A stretch of 64,000 nucleotides of DNA from assembly GCF_030433715.1 (NCBI RefSeq), contig NZ_JAROCC010000003.1:1-64000 (forward strand), read 5' to 3'. The position numbers and the translations under genes were made by a program. The notes beneath the pieces are model-generated. The model did not search any database and was not told the DNA's origin. It worked only from the letters and a program-made list of their open reading frames with translations. The stretch's first letter is position 1. Every line of letters starts with the position of its first letter. Of the stretch, positions 43,422 through 52,620 are shown in pieces. The stretch comes from Sporosarcina highlanderae (lineage in GTDB: Bacteria > Bacillota > Bacilli > Bacillales_A > Planococcaceae).

Positions 43422-43925
43422 ATGACAACAGAAACGATACTTTCCATCCTTGGTAATTTGGAAAAACTTCATAAAAGCCTGCTTCGCATCTCAAAAGAAA
43501 AATCGGAACTCATTAAAAATGGCGATATCAATGGCATTGACGAGCTTCTGAAGGATGAGCAAGCACATCTTGCAGCAATCGTCCAAATGGACCAAAGCAG
43601 GCAAAATGCGGTCAGCGCCTATTTAAAAGGAAATAGTATCTCCGTACCAATGAATCCGACAATCACCAACTTGATTGAAGTAACTCCTGTTCCGGAGAAA
43701 GAACAACTTACGGAGGCGAGAGACCGTCTCCTGCATGCGATTCATGAATTGAAATGGCAAAATGACCTGAACCAAAAACTGACCTACCAATCCCTTCAAT
43801 TTGTGAATCTGTCGCTGGACATGGTTCGACCACGTACGGAATCGGTCACTTACTCAAAATCAGGAATTAACGGCAAAAAAGCAACGGGGACGGGGACTAT
43901 ACCAAACTTCGACTCGCAAGCATAG
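43422..43925 (+). CDS. flgN: FlgN chaperone for hook-filament proteins
   Basis: A 167-aa helical protein (LEKLHKSLLRISKEKSELIKNGD, LIEVTPVPEKEQLTEARDRLL, HELKWQNDLNQKLTYQSLQF) of the FlgN family, the export chaperone for FlgK and FlgL, whose genes follow directly. The C-terminal tail is Gly/Thr-rich. Confidence 0.88.
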   Translation: MTTETILSILGNLEKLHKSLLRISKEKSELIKNGDINGIDELLKDEQAHLAAIVQMDQSRQNAVSAYLKGNSISVPMNPTITNLIEVTPVPEKEQLTEARDRLLHAIHELKWQNDLNQKLTYQSLQFVNLSLDMVRPRTESVTYSKSGINGKKATGTGTIPNFDSQA

Positions 43926-43935
43926 GAGGAACATC

Positions 43936-45420
43936 ATGCGCTCCACATTCATGGGACTCGAAACAAATAAACGCGGACTCTACGCCCAACAATCCGGCCT
44001 CTATACAACCGGCCAAAACATAAGCAACGCAAACACACTTGGCTACACACGCCAACGCGTCAACATGCAGGCTACACAAGGCCTCACATCTTCGCCTGGA
44101 TTATTAGGGACCGGTGTCGAAGCAAGCTCCATCCAACGAATCCGAGATTCCTTCGTCGATAACCAATTCAGACAGGAATCCAACAAGTTAGGTTATTGGG
44201 AATCAAGATCCAACGCAATTGCACAAATGGAAGACATTATTGGGGAACCTTCAGAATACGGTTTGCAAAAATCATTAAGCGAATTCTGGTCTTCCTTGCA
44301 AACGCTCGCGACAAGCCCATCAAGTAGCGGTGCAAGAGCTATCGTCATTCAACGAGGGCAGGATGTAGCCGAGTCATTCAACCATCTACACAGTTCATTA
44401 ACTGAAGCCCAAACAAACATTGGGAAAGAAATCAGTTTTTCAACAGATCGCATCAACTCCCTTTTGGAGGATGTTGCTCGATTGAATGGCCAGATCTCTG
44501 GAATGGAGTCAGCCGGTTATCTACCGAATGAATTATATGATCAAAGAGATATCTTGTTGGACGAGTTGTCGACCTATTTACCGATCGAAACGAAGTATGA
44601 AAAAACAAGTGGAGGTACATCGGCGATTGCTGAAGGGACAGTAACTGTGTCTCTCAAAATGAACGACGGTGTAAGAGTCGAACTTGTGAAAGGTAAGGAA
44701 TATGGGGAGTTAGCAATAAATCCTACCGAACTCCAAGCTTCAGATGGAAATCAATTAATTCAGGGCATCATTATAAAGGCAGTGGATAAAACTGACCCGG
44801 TTAATTATGATCATTCTGCATTCGCAGATTCAGGAAAATTAAAGTCACTTATAAATTCTTATGGCACGAGTGACGGAAATGGCCTTTATCCAAAAATGAT
44901 TGATGATTTGAATAAAATGGCTGAGGCTTTAGCGAATGAATTTAACAGAATTCATGGAGAAGGAATAGATCTTGATGGTAATGAAGGAGATATATTTTTT
45001 GTATGGACTTCAGAAGGTACACTCTTAGTGAATCAGGATTTGATTGACGATCCAAGAAAACTTGCAGCTTCAAGTTCAGCTGATGAGATAGCAAACGCAG
45101 ATAATGCAAAAGCTCTTTTAGCTATTCAAACAAGTCCATTGGACGATTTGAATAAATCCACAATCCAGAATTTCTTTTCAGGCATCATTGGAAAGTTAGG
45201 TGTGAATGGCCAACAAGCGGAACGTAATGCATTCAACACAGCTTCACTACAAGGGGCCGCTGCCAATCGCCGCGACTCGATCAGCGCCGTTTCGTTAGAC
45301 GAGGAAATGACAGACATGATCAGATTCCAACAAGCGTACAATGCCTCCGCCCGTATGATTACGGTCATCGATGAAACACTCGACAAAATCATTAACGGAA
45401 TGGGCTTATCTGGCAGATAA
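43936..45420 (+). CDS. flgK: Hook-filament junction protein FlgK
   Basis: A 494-aa secreted flagellar protein (HAP1) that joins hook and filament. N-terminal MGLETNKRGLYAQQSGLYTTGQNISNANTLGYTRQRV and C-terminal helix (SAVSLDEEMTDMIRFQQAYNASARMITVIDETLDKIINGMG) are the polymerisation ends; the middle is the variable domain. Sits between flgN and flgL with 10- and 17-base gaps. Confidence 0.95.
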   Translation: MRSTFMGLETNKRGLYAQQSGLYTTGQNISNANTLGYTRQRVNMQATQGLTSSPGLLGTGVEASSIQRIRDSFVDNQFRQESNKLGYWESRSNAIAQMEDIIGEPSEYGLQKSLSEFWSSLQTLATSPSSSGARAIVIQRGQDVAESFNHLHSSLTEAQTNIGKEISFSTDRINSLLEDVARLNGQISGMESAGYLPNELYDQRDILLDELSTYLPIETKYEKTSGGTSAIAEGTVTVSLKMNDGVRVELVKGKEYGELAINPTELQASDGNQLIQGIIIKAVDKTDPVNYDHSAFADSGKLKSLINSYGTSDGNGLYPKMIDDLNKMAEALANEFNRIHGEGIDLDGNEGDIFFVWTSEGTLLVNQDLIDDPRKLAASSSADEIANADNAKALLAIQTSPLDDLNKSTIQNFFSGIIGKLGVNGQQAERNAFNTASLQGAAANRRDSISAVSLDEEMTDMIRFQQAYNASARMITVIDETLDKIINGMGLSGR

Positions 45421-45437
45421 TAAGGGGGAACCAATCA

Positions 45438-46313
45438 ATGCGCGTAACACAATCCATGCTTTCGAACAATACAGTTCGGAACTTGATGACAAGCTATAAT
45501 AAAATGGGCAAGCTGCAAGAACAGGCAGCGTCCGGAAAAAGAATTAACCGTCCATCTGACGATCCTGAAGCCGCTATGAAAAGCATAGGCTTCCGCAATC
45601 AAGTCGACAAAATCGAGCAATACAAGAAAAATCTTATCGAAGTGAATAACTATCTCGACAGTTCCGACGATGCACTTGACAGTGTTGGCCAAGCGTTACA
45701 CCGTGCCAAGGAGCTTGTAACGAACGCCGCGAATACAGGAGCAATGAATCCGGAAGAACGTGAGTTTATTAAAATCGAACTGAGGCAACTTCAGGAAACG
45801 ATTCAAGACTTGGCAAACACACAAGTCATGGGCAACTATATTTTTAGTGGAACAAAAACAGACACACCTCTATTCAATAAACAAACTAAAGAATTCACGC
45901 CAGATACAGATGGATTTTCCAAAGACATTGAAATTGAAATATTCAATGGCGTGAATTTGAAAGTCAATACGAATGCAAGAGACCTTTTCGAAGGGTTAAA
46001 TACTTTCTTTAAAGGAATTACAGAAGCCGGAGAAGATGTCAAATTCGATAAAGCTCTTGCGGATCTTGATAAACAAATGGATGATGTCCTTGCACTCCGA
46101 ATGGACATCGGCGGCCGTTCCAACCGTGCAGAACTCATGCAAAATCGACTCGACATACAAGAAGCATCTACAAAAAAACTACAATCCGAAAACGAAGACA
46201 TCGACTTCGAAAAAGTGATAACCGAAATGCTTACCCAGGAAGCCGTCTACCGCGCATCCCTTTCAGTAGGCGCAAGAGTCATCCAACCTTCATTGGTAGA
46301 CTTTCTAAGATAA
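45438..46313 (+). CDS. flgL: Hook-filament junction protein FlgL
   Basis: A 291-aa HAP3 protein with flagellin-like ends (MRVTQSMLSNNTVRNLMTSYNKMGKLQEQAASGKRINRPSDDP; LTQEAVYRASLSVGARVIQPSLVDFLR). It forms the second junction layer. The B. subtilis gene yviE that normally follows is missing; a terminator-like hairpin comes next. Confidence 0.94.
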   Translation: MRVTQSMLSNNTVRNLMTSYNKMGKLQEQAASGKRINRPSDDPEAAMKSIGFRNQVDKIEQYKKNLIEVNNYLDSSDDALDSVGQALHRAKELVTNAANTGAMNPEEREFIKIELRQLQETIQDLANTQVMGNYIFSGTKTDTPLFNKQTKEFTPDTDGFSKDIEIEIFNGVNLKVNTNARDLFEGLNTFFKGITEAGEDVKFDKALADLDKQMDDVLALRMDIGGRSNRAELMQNRLDIQEASTKKLQSENEDIDFEKVITEMLTQEAVYRASLSVGARVIQPSLVDFLR

Positions 46314-46340
46314 AAAAGGACGTTTATACGTTCTTTTTTT
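46312..46340 (+). terminator. Hairpin with T run between flgL and fliW
   Basis: AAAGGACGT pairs with ACGTTCTTT (one G-U pair) followed by seven T. It could end the flgM operon or attenuate read-through into fliW-csrA. Confidence 0.65.
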
Positions 46341-46376
46341 ATGCAAATCAACAAATGGACAAGGAGGATCACCAAA

Positions 46377-46814
46377 ATGCAAATCCAAACAAAATTTAAC
46401 GGTGAAATCAGTATACAACCCGACCAAATATGGACCTTCCCAAAAGGCATTCCGGGCTTCGAAAGTGAAAAGCAATTCGCACTGCTTCCAATCGAAGGAA
46501 ACTCAAATTTCCAAGTACTACAATCAGCGACAACAGCTGCAGTAGCATTTATCGTCTCAAACCCTTACACACTCATCAAAGACTATTCATTCGACATCGA
46601 CGAACCAACAATTGAACTACTCAACATCGAAAAACCGGAAGACGTATTCGTGTTAGCCATCCTAACACTCAAACAACCATTCGAAACATCAACCATCAAT
46701 CTACAAGCACCACTCATCTTCCAACTGAACAACAAAACAGCAAAACAAATGATCATAAACGACAACCGCTTCAAAACCCGCCACGTAATCGGCCAAGTCA
46801 AGGAGGAAGTTTAA
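46377..46814 (+). CDS. fliW: Flagellar assembly factor FliW
   Basis: A 145-aa protein (MQIQTKFNGEISI, WTFPKGIPGFESEKQFALLPI, LIINDNRFKTRHVI). FliW binds flagellin, and when free it binds CsrA and relieves repression of hag. ATG at 46377 is placed after AAGGAGG; an upstream ATG at 46341 has none. The stop overlaps the csrA start by one base. Confidence 0.93.
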   Translation: MQIQTKFNGEISIQPDQIWTFPKGIPGFESEKQFALLPIEGNSNFQVLQSATTAAVAFIVSNPYTLIKDYSFDIDEPTIELLNIEKPEDVFVLAILTLKQPFETSTINLQAPLIFQLNNKTAKQMIINDNRFKTRHVIGQVKEEV

Positions 46815-47035
46815 TGTTAGTCCTCTCACGAAAACCGAACGAAACAATCAAAATCGGCGACGAAATTGAGATACGCATCATTGAAGTCAAAGGCGACACC
46901 ATCCGCATAGGCATCGAAGCACCGAAATCAGTAGAAATCCTTCGCGGCGAGTTAGTTCAGTCTATTACGGAAACTAACACTGAAGCACTTACATTGGATG
47001 CATCACTTTTTTCACAGCTTACAAAAAAAAATTAA
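46814..47035 (+). CDS. csrA: Carbon storage regulator CsrA
   Basis: A 73-aa RNA-binding dimer ([47 protein letters not shown]). It binds GGA motifs in RNA loops and blocks translation of hag. Cotranscribed with fliW and directly before the hag leader, whose predicted CsrA sites are listed separately. Confidence 0.95.
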   Translation: MLVLSRKPNETIKIGDEIEIRIIEVKGDTIRIGIEAPKSVEILRGELVQSITETNTEALTLDASLFSQLTKKN

Positions 47036-47050
47036 AAATCTCCTGGGAAA

Positions 47051-47086
47051 ATGGCCTGGCTCGGTTCTAAAAAAGCGCCAGGCCAT
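47051..47086. repeat. 10-bp inverted repeat after csrA
   Basis: ATGGCCTGGC (47051-47060) pairs perfectly with GCCAGGCCAT (47077-47086) around a 16-base loop. No T run follows, so it is not a classical terminator; it may still stop transcription or protect the fliW-csrA mRNA end. Confidence 0.6.
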
Positions 47087-47155
47087 CCGTTTGTGTAAAG
47101 TCCGCTATTTTTCCACTATATCAACCAAAATCTCACAAAAACTTTTAGAAAACAC

Positions 47156-47182
47156 TAAACACCTTCTCAACCAAACCGATAT
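47156..47182 (+). promoter_or_regulatory. Sigma-D promoter of hag
   Basis: TAAA (47156-47159), 15 bases, ACCGATAT (47175-47182): one mismatch from the sigma-D consensus. The predicted start at about 47189 gives a leader of about 100 bases. Confidence 0.8.
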
Positions 47183-47241
47183 AAACAATGTAAGCGGCAG
47201 TAACGAGTTCGGCCGGCTCATACTCCGTAAGCATATTTATG

Positions 47242-47280
47242 GTTCACAGGGACGTGAACTAAACAAACACTCAAGGAGGA
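47242..47280 (+). promoter_or_regulatory. CsrA binding sites in the hag leader
   Basis: A hairpin GTTCAC-AGGGAC-GTGAAC (47242-47259) shows GGA in the loop, the ideal CsrA site. A second site, CAAGGAGGA (47272-47280), overlaps the Shine-Dalgarno sequence. One upstream hairpin site plus one site on the ribosome-binding sequence is the known B. subtilis hag arrangement, allowing a CsrA dimer to bridge both. Confidence 0.7.
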
Positions 47281-47288
47281 ACATAATC

Positions 47289-48101
47289 ATGAGAATTAAC
47301 CACAATATTGCGGCACTTAACACGTTTAACCAATTAGGTGCCAACAACACAAATGCAGCTAAAAACCTGGAAAAGCTTTCATCTGGTCAAAGAATCAACC
47401 GTGCGGGGGACGACGCAGCTGGTCTTTCAATCTCCGAAAAAATGCGTGGTCAAATCCGTGGGTTGGAGATGGCATCTAAAAATGCTCAAGACGGTATCTC
47501 TTTAATACAAACAGCAGAAGGTGCACTTAATGAAACACATGCAATTCTTCAACGTATGCGTGAACTTGCGGTACAAGCGGCAAACGATACAAACGATACT
47601 GATGAGCGTAACGCTATTACGAGTGAATTGACTGCACTTACATCGGAAATTAACCGTATTGCAGGAAATACAGAGTTTAACAATCAAAAACTTTTGGATG
47701 GGAATTTCTCAACTAAAAAGTTCCATATCGGTGCAAACTCTGGACAAACTATCGATTTAACAATTACAACTATGAATGCTACTGCCTTAAGTATAAATTC
47801 TATATCGGTTACTTCTGCTGGGGGGGCCAGTGCAGCAATCACTTCAATTAATAATGCAATTAAAGCAGTATCTGTACAGCGTTCTAATCTTGGTGCAGTG
47901 CAAAACCGCTTAGAACATACAATAAACAACTTGGGTACATCTGCTGAAAACTTAACTGCGGCTGAGTCACGTATTCGTGATGTGGACATGGCGAAAGAGA
48001 TGATGGATTTCACTAAAAATAATATATTAACTCAGGCAGCACAAGCAATGTTAGCCCAAGCCAACCAACAACCACAAGGAGTACTTCAACTTCTACGTTA
48101 A
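47289..48101 (+). CDS. hag: Flagellin
   Basis: A 270-aa filament protein. N-terminal D0/D1 ([49 protein letters not shown]) and C-terminal D1/D0 ([53 protein letters not shown]) are intact, with only a short Ser/Thr/Ala-rich middle (about 165-195), i.e. a minimal flagellin. The Ser/Thr residues there are candidates for glycosylation by the Maf protein encoded next. ATG at 47289 is eight bases after AGGAGGA. Confidence 0.96.
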   Translation: MRINHNIAALNTFNQLGANNTNAAKNLEKLSSGQRINRAGDDAAGLSISEKMRGQIRGLEMASKNAQDGISLIQTAEGALNETHAILQRMRELAVQAANDTNDTDERNAITSELTALTSEINRIAGNTEFNNQKLLDGNFSTKKFHIGANSGQTIDLTITTMNATALSINSISVTSAGGASAAITSINNAIKAVSVQRSNLGAVQNRLEHTINNLGTSAENLTAAESRIRDVDMAKEMMDFTKNNILTQAAQAMLAQANQQPQGVLQLLR

Positions 48102-48118
48102 TTATAATCTTTACTATC

Positions 48119-48155
48119 AAGGGACCTATTCAGAAATAGAATAGGTCCCTTAATT
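48119..48155 (+). terminator. hag terminator
   Basis: Perfect 13-bp stem (48119-48131 with 48139-48151) ending in a short T-rich tail. Confidence 0.8.
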
Positions 48156-48182
48156 TTCATGAAAAACAGCCGATAATATAAT
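48150..48182 (+). promoter_or_regulatory. Possible sigma-D promoter of the maf operon
   Basis: GCCGATAA (48169-48176) resembles a sigma-D -10; TTAA/TAAT lies 14-15 bases upstream where TAAA is expected. A sigma-A-like TATAAT overlaps at 48177-48182. Flagellar control of the glycosylation genes would make sense. Confidence 0.4.
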
Positions 48183-48196
48183 AGAGGTGAAACTAA

Positions 48197-49888
48197 GTGT
48201 CTTATCAAATCGAAAAAATAACTTCACGTACTGGATTACCTGTTCTTAAAGTTAATGAATTCCTTTTACATAGTAAATATAATCCTGAAAGGGAAGCAGG
48301 TCAATTTGCAGAAAAGCAGTATAAAGAAAATTCAATTCATATCTTATTCGGTTTTGGTTTTGGCTATTTTGCTGATTCATTGAAAAAATTGTTTTCAACC
48401 AATGATACACTTCTTATTGTGGATCCAATTTGTAATTGCTTTTTAGATAAAACAACCATCCAAAAGTATGAAATTATTACTGATATTAATGTGGAATTTG
48501 AAATGAACCTTGCAAAATCTTTGGAAGGGTACAAAACAAATATAAAAATGATTTGTTCGCCTAACTATGATAAGTTAATTCCAACAGAATATAAGACAGT
48601 AATTTCTATTATAGAAAAGCGTTTAAAAGAAAATATTTTAAACAACAATACAGTTCGATTCTTTGCGGAAAGTTGGCAAGAGAATTATATACAAAACCTT
48701 GCCCATGTTCTAAGTGATCGAAGTTTAGTCGAACTATACAAAATATATGATTGCCCTATTGTAATTGCATCAGGGGGTCCATCTCTTGTCAAACAACTTC
48801 CTAAGTTAAAAAGCATTAGAGAAAAAATAATTTTACTTGCAGCTGGTTCTACAATAAATACATTACTACATTATGGAATTGAACCAGATTATATTATTTC
48901 AATTGATGGAGGGGAAGGAAATTATAACCATTTCAAAGACCTTTACTTTGAAAAAACTCAATTTATTTACAGTGTAAGGAATCATTATAAAATCCGAAAG
49001 AGTTTTAAAGGTAATTCTTTTGCATTTTTACCTTCCATTAAATTTGATGAACAGTTATATATAAAAAGACTGACGGGAAAAGAACTACCGATGTTGGTTG
49101 GTGGCACTTCGGTTGCGAATTATGCGTTATCAATTGCTATATTAATGACAAATAATGATGTTGCCTTAATAGGTCAAGACTTGGCGTATACAGATAACAA
49201 GACACACGCTGAACATAATCGACGGTTTAAAATTATCGATGAAAAGTATATTGAAAATAGAGGATTGTTTTACACTAAGGGTTATCATGGTGCAGATGTT
49301 CTGACTGATATGCCACTTTTTACAATGAAGAAATCGTTCGAACAGATATCAAAAATATCAAAAGAAGAAAAAAGATTATACAATTGTACTGAAGGTGGTG
49401 TAAGAATTGAGGGATTTAACCAAATTTCTTTTGAAGAATTTTGTAGTCGAATCCCAAAACATAAAAAAATAAAGCCTCAACTCCCTAAACAACAAAGTCA
49501 TGAAAAAAAAGAACAACAACTGTTCATGCGAAAATTGTCGTCCGAAATTAACTTATATAATGAATTGATAAAATTATTAAAAGAAGGTCTTAAACTACTT
49601 AAGACGCACGAAAATAAATTTGAATTCAATCAAAAGATAATAAAAAAGTTAAATAAAATTGATGCCGTATTGAAAGAAAATTTTGAATGTTTGCCGATGA
49701 ATAGTATTGTTGATCCAATTACAATAGATACATTGAATAATTTTCCAACTAAAAAGAATGAAACATCTAAAGAACAATTTCTACGAGTATACTTACAAAA
49801 CACACAATTATATGCAAGGCTATTAGAAGCAACAAAGATATCCAAAAAGTTCACAGAAAGTTTGATAGAAAGAATAAAAAACAATTAA
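48197..49888 (+). CDS. Motility accessory factor (Maf), flagellin nonulosonic acid transferase
   Basis: A 563-aa cytosolic protein of the MAF_flag10/DUF115 family. The core has PIVIASGGPSLVKQLPKL, LAAGSTINTLLHYGIEPDYIISIDGG, MLVGGTSVANYALSIAI and IGQDLAYTDNKTHA; the C-terminal part (about 430-560) is helical. Maf proteins transfer CMP-activated nonulosonic acids to flagellin Ser/Thr before export. Position right behind hag and in front of CMP-sugar genes supports this. GTG start after AGAGGTG. AT-rich relative to the flagellar operon. Confidence 0.85.
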   Translation: MSYQIEKITSRTGLPVLKVNEFLLHSKYNPEREAGQFAEKQYKENSIHILFGFGFGYFADSLKKLFSTNDTLLIVDPICNCFLDKTTIQKYEIITDINVEFEMNLAKSLEGYKTNIKMICSPNYDKLIPTEYKTVISIIEKRLKENILNNNTVRFFAESWQENYIQNLAHVLSDRSLVELYKIYDCPIVIASGGPSLVKQLPKLKSIREKIILLAAGSTINTLLHYGIEPDYIISIDGGEGNYNHFKDLYFEKTQFIYSVRNHYKIRKSFKGNSFAFLPSIKFDEQLYIKRLTGKELPMLVGGTSVANYALSIAILMTNNDVALIGQDLAYTDNKTHAEHNRRFKIIDEKYIENRGLFYTKGYHGADVLTDMPLFTMKKSFEQISKISKEEKRLYNCTEGGVRIEGFNQISFEEFCSRIPKHKKIKPQLPKQQSHEKKEQQLFMRKLSSEINLYNELIKLLKEGLKLLKTHENKFEFNQKIIKKLNKIDAVLKENFECLPMNSIVDPITIDTLNNFPTKKNETSKEQFLRVYLQNTQLYARLLEATKISKKFTESLIERIKNN

Positions 49889-49900
49889 AGGATGAACAAG

Positions 49901-50242
49901 ATGGCTAAACTTAATGAATTAATTGAAGCTTATAATGAATATATAAGTAAAGTCCCTAAAGGTTGTCAGTTCATATCTGATAACTTAAGGGAGGATAATA
50001 TTTTGGATGCAATGACAGAGATCTCTCATTTCGCCGAAGGAGCTAACTGGTTGAGCACGGTATGCAGATATTTTATGGAAAAGGATATTTCAGATGGAAT
50101 TGATATTAACAAAGTAACAGAGTATTTAATGGAAGTAAATAGAGGCTTAGAACTGAAGGATTATATTGTAGTCGCTGATATGTTCGAATATGAAATACAA
50201 CCCTTTTTTGAAAGGTTTTCTAATGGGATTAAGATGCGGTGA
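49901..50242 (+). CDS. Small acidic helical protein of unknown function
   Basis: A 113-aa soluble protein (MAKLNELIEAYNEYISKVPKG, ISHFAEGANWLSTVCRYFM, VNRGLELKDYIVVADMFEYEIQPFFERF), all helical and acidic. I do not recognise the family; its place directly after maf (12-base gap) suggests a helper of flagellin modification or export. ATG at 49901 is preceded by AAAGGA; an ATG at 49892 is too close. Confidence 0.65.
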   Translation: MAKLNELIEAYNEYISKVPKGCQFISDNLREDNILDAMTEISHFAEGANWLSTVCRYFMEKDISDGIDINKVTEYLMEVNRGLELKDYIVVADMFEYEIQPFFERFSNGIKMR

Positions 50243-50286
50243 ATTATGAATATCCACAATTGAGGGAATTAACGATATAAAATAAA

Positions 50287-50500
50287 ACAAGAGTTTACAG
50301 ACTCAAGAATTCGCTTCTTATAGGTAATGTGAGCGATAAAGATCGCCAATATCGCGCATTTGATGGAGTAGATATGAATCGGTAGTTAATGAATTGAGTG
50401 AAGGAGAAAAAAAGATACTTTTAGTATTAAAGATATGAATGGCAATGATATTGAAACGACAGATTGATATAATAGAATGCGCGAGTCAGCTTGAACTGGA
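50287..50500 (+). pseudogene. Decayed coding remnant between the Maf operon and neuB
   Basis: No intact gene lies in 50243-50536, but pieces read like protein in shifting frames: SLLIGNVSDKDRQYRAFDGV (frame of 50287, ended by TAG at 50383), VVNELSEGEKKILLVL (next frame) and SIKDMNGNDIETTD followed after a stop by YNRM. This looks like one gene with several frameshifts. I do not recognise it. It may instead be chance. Confidence 0.35.
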
Positions 50501-50536
50501 TATGGGAACGAATAAGTAAGTAGAGGAGAATATAAG

Positions 50537-51403
50537 ATGAAATCAAAAGTAATAGCAGAAGTCGGTTGTAATCATAAGGGAGATCTGGAAATTGCAAAAC
50601 AAATGATTATTATTGCAGCAGTTTACTGTAATGCCGATGTTGTAAAGTTTCAAAAGCGTAATAATAAAGAATTGTTATCAGAAGAACAATTTAACGCACC
50701 GCACCCAAACCCTGTAAATTCGTATGGAAATACTTACGGTGAACATAGAGAGTATCTTGAACTCTCTATTGAAGAGCATAAGGAGTTAAAAAGCTATTGT
50801 GAGGAATTCGGAATTACATACAGTACATCAGTATGGGATTTAACATCTGCAAAAGAAATAGCATCACTCAAACCGGAATTAATTAAAATACCGTCTGCAA
50901 TGAATAATCATTTTGAAATGCTCGGTTGGCTCTGCGATAATTACATTGGGGAGATTCATGTTTCAACGGGAATGACAAATTATAATGAGATTGATGAGCT
51001 AATTCAGTTTTTTATAGAAAAAGGTAGAAATAAAGATGTGGTCCTTTATAACTGTACTTCTGGCTATCCAGTTCCCTATAAAGACATTCGGTTGAAAGAA
51101 ATAACACGATTACTAAGTAAATATAAAAAGGTAGTCAAATCAATAGGCTTTTCGGGACATCACCTTGGAACCGCTGTTGATATCGCAGCATATACGCTTG
51201 GCGCTGAATGGATTGAGAGACACTTTACCCTTGATAGAACTTGGAAAGGGACTGATCATTCAGCATCCCTAGAGCCCGAGGAATTGAAAACACTTATTAG
51301 TAATTTAAAGCAGGTGGAAGAAGCTTTAGAATTCAAAGAGGAAGAAATCCTTGAAATTGAGAAAGTACAACGAGAAAAATTGAAATACCGTGAGCGTCGA
51401 TGA
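50537..51403 (+). CDS. NeuB-like nonulosonic acid (phosphate) synthase, lacking the SAF domain
   Basis: A 288-aa TIM-barrel synthase that condenses phosphoenolpyruvate with a mannose-type sugar or sugar phosphate. Motifs: VIAEVGCNHKGDLEIAKQMI, ADVVKFQKRN, ITYSTSVWDLTSAKEI, IKIPSAMNN, VSTGMTNYNEID, NCTSGYPVP, GFSGHHLGTAVDIAAYTLGAEWIERHFTLDRTWKGTDH. Normal NeuB/LegI/PseI proteins (about 340-350 aa) end with an antifreeze-like SAF domain; here the chain stops after the barrel. Overlaps the next gene by 4 bases (ATGA). AGAGGAG ribosome site. Confidence 0.85.
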   Translation: MKSKVIAEVGCNHKGDLEIAKQMIIIAAVYCNADVVKFQKRNNKELLSEEQFNAPHPNPVNSYGNTYGEHREYLELSIEEHKELKSYCEEFGITYSTSVWDLTSAKEIASLKPELIKIPSAMNNHFEMLGWLCDNYIGEIHVSTGMTNYNEIDELIQFFIEKGRNKDVVLYNCTSGYPVPYKDIRLKEITRLLSKYKKVVKSIGFSGHHLGTAVDIAAYTLGAEWIERHFTLDRTWKGTDHSASLEPEELKTLISNLKQVEEALEFKEEEILEIEKVQREKLKYRERR

Positions 51404-52620
51404 AGACGAAAAAGAATAGAGTAGTTGCGTTTATACCTGTGCGTGGAGGAAGTAAGTCTATTCCATTAAAAAATATTAAGAAAATGTATGGACGTCCGTT
51501 AGTTTATTGGGCTATAGACGCAGCAGTAGAATGTGAATATATCGATGAAGTTTATGTAAGTACCGACAGTATTGAAATCGAAAAAAGCATCAATTGTTAT
51601 GATAAAGAGCATCATAACAAGTTGAAATGTATTAAGCGTAGTCCTAAAAATGCAACTGACACAGCGACTACAGAATCCGTGCTAATGGAGTTTATAGATA
51701 AGGTAAAGTCAACTGAAGTAGTATTGATCCAAGCTACTAGCCCCCTAATACAGGCAAAAGATTTGGATGCAGCTTTTAGGAAATTTTACTCAAACAATTA
51801 TGATAGTTTACTGTCACTTGTTAGACAAAAAAGATTTATATGGACAGAAAATGATAATGAAACAGTGCAGCCGGTCAACTATAATGTAGCATTTAGGTCA
51901 AGAAGACAGGATTTTGAAGGTTTTTTGGTGGAAAATGGTGCCTTTTATATTTCGAAATATGATGCTGTTATAAAATCTGAATTAAGAATATCAGGAAAAA
52001 TTGGCCATTATGAAATGCAGGAAGAATCGTATATAGAAATCGATGAACCAGGGGATTGGATAATTGTGGAAGAAATTCTCAAGAAAAGAGAGAGGGAGAA
52101 GCAAGCTTCAAAAAAATCAATGATTACGCCGGAAAAAGTAAAATTATTTGCAACTGATTGTGATGGTGTTTTAACAGATGCAGGAATGTACTACTCCGAA
52201 AACGGTGACATGTTAAAGAAATTCAATACGAAAGATGGAATGGGTCTTTCGATGTTGAAAGAAAATAATATTATTTTGGCAATACTTACTGGAGAAAATT
52301 CAGCAATAGTTAAAAAGAGAGCAGAGAAGTTAGGAATTGAAGAAGTTATCTTAGGTTGTAAAGATAAAGTTGCTGCAATGGACAAGTTGATAAGCAAGTA
52401 CAATATCAATTATGAAAATGTTGCCTTTATTGGAGATGATGTCAATGACTTAGAACTATTAAAGAAAGTGGGATATTCATTTTCTGTTGCTGATGCTATA
52501 CAAATCGTAAAGGATAGTGTCGATTATGTAACTTTTCGAAAGGGAGGAGAAGGGGCAGTCAGAGAAGTTGCCGATCTAATATTATCAAAAATTGGACGTG
52601 AATATAATGAATCTAACTAA
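51400..52620 (+). CDS. CMP-nonulosonate cytidylyltransferase fused to HAD (KdsC-like) phosphatase
   Basis: A 406-aa two-domain enzyme. Residues 1-230: NeuA-type cytidylyltransferase (VAFIPVRGGSKSIPLKNIKKMYGRPLVYWAIDA, SPKNATDTATTESV, LIQATSPL). Residues about 245-400: HAD IIIC phosphatase (ATDCDGVLTDAGMYYSENGD, FNTKDGMGLSMLKE, GDDVNDLELLKKVGYSFSVADA). It could dephosphorylate a nonulosonate-9-phosphate and then activate it with CTP. The same fusion order occurs in vertebrate CMP-sialic acid synthetase. Coupled to neuB. Confidence 0.87.
   Translation: MKTKKNRVVAFIPVRGGSKSIPLKNIKKMYGRPLVYWAIDAAVECEYIDEVYVSTDSIEIEKSINCYDKEHHNKLKCIKRSPKNATDTATTESVLMEFIDKVKSTEVVLIQATSPLIQAKDLDAAFRKFYSNNYDSLLSLVRQKRFIWTENDNETVQPVNYNVAFRSRRQDFEGFLVENGAFYISKYDAVIKSELRISGKIGHYEMQEESYIEIDEPGDWIIVEEILKKREREKQASKKSMITPEKVKLFATDCDGVLTDAGMYYSENGDMLKKFNTKDGMGLSMLKENNIILAILTGENSAIVKKRAEKLGIEEVILGCKDKVAAMDKLISKYNINYENVAFIGDDVNDLELLKKVGYSFSVADAIQIVKDSVDYVTFRKGGEGAVREVADLILSKIGREYNESN

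Noticed and set aside
47051..47086. Classical terminator after csrA
   Set aside because: The stem is perfect but the loop is long and no T run follows; kept only as an inverted repeat.
46998..47288. N-terminal extension of flagellin from 46998
   Set aside because: Overlaps csrA and the sigma-D promoter and leader; the conserved flagellin start MRINHN with its ribosome site is at 47289.
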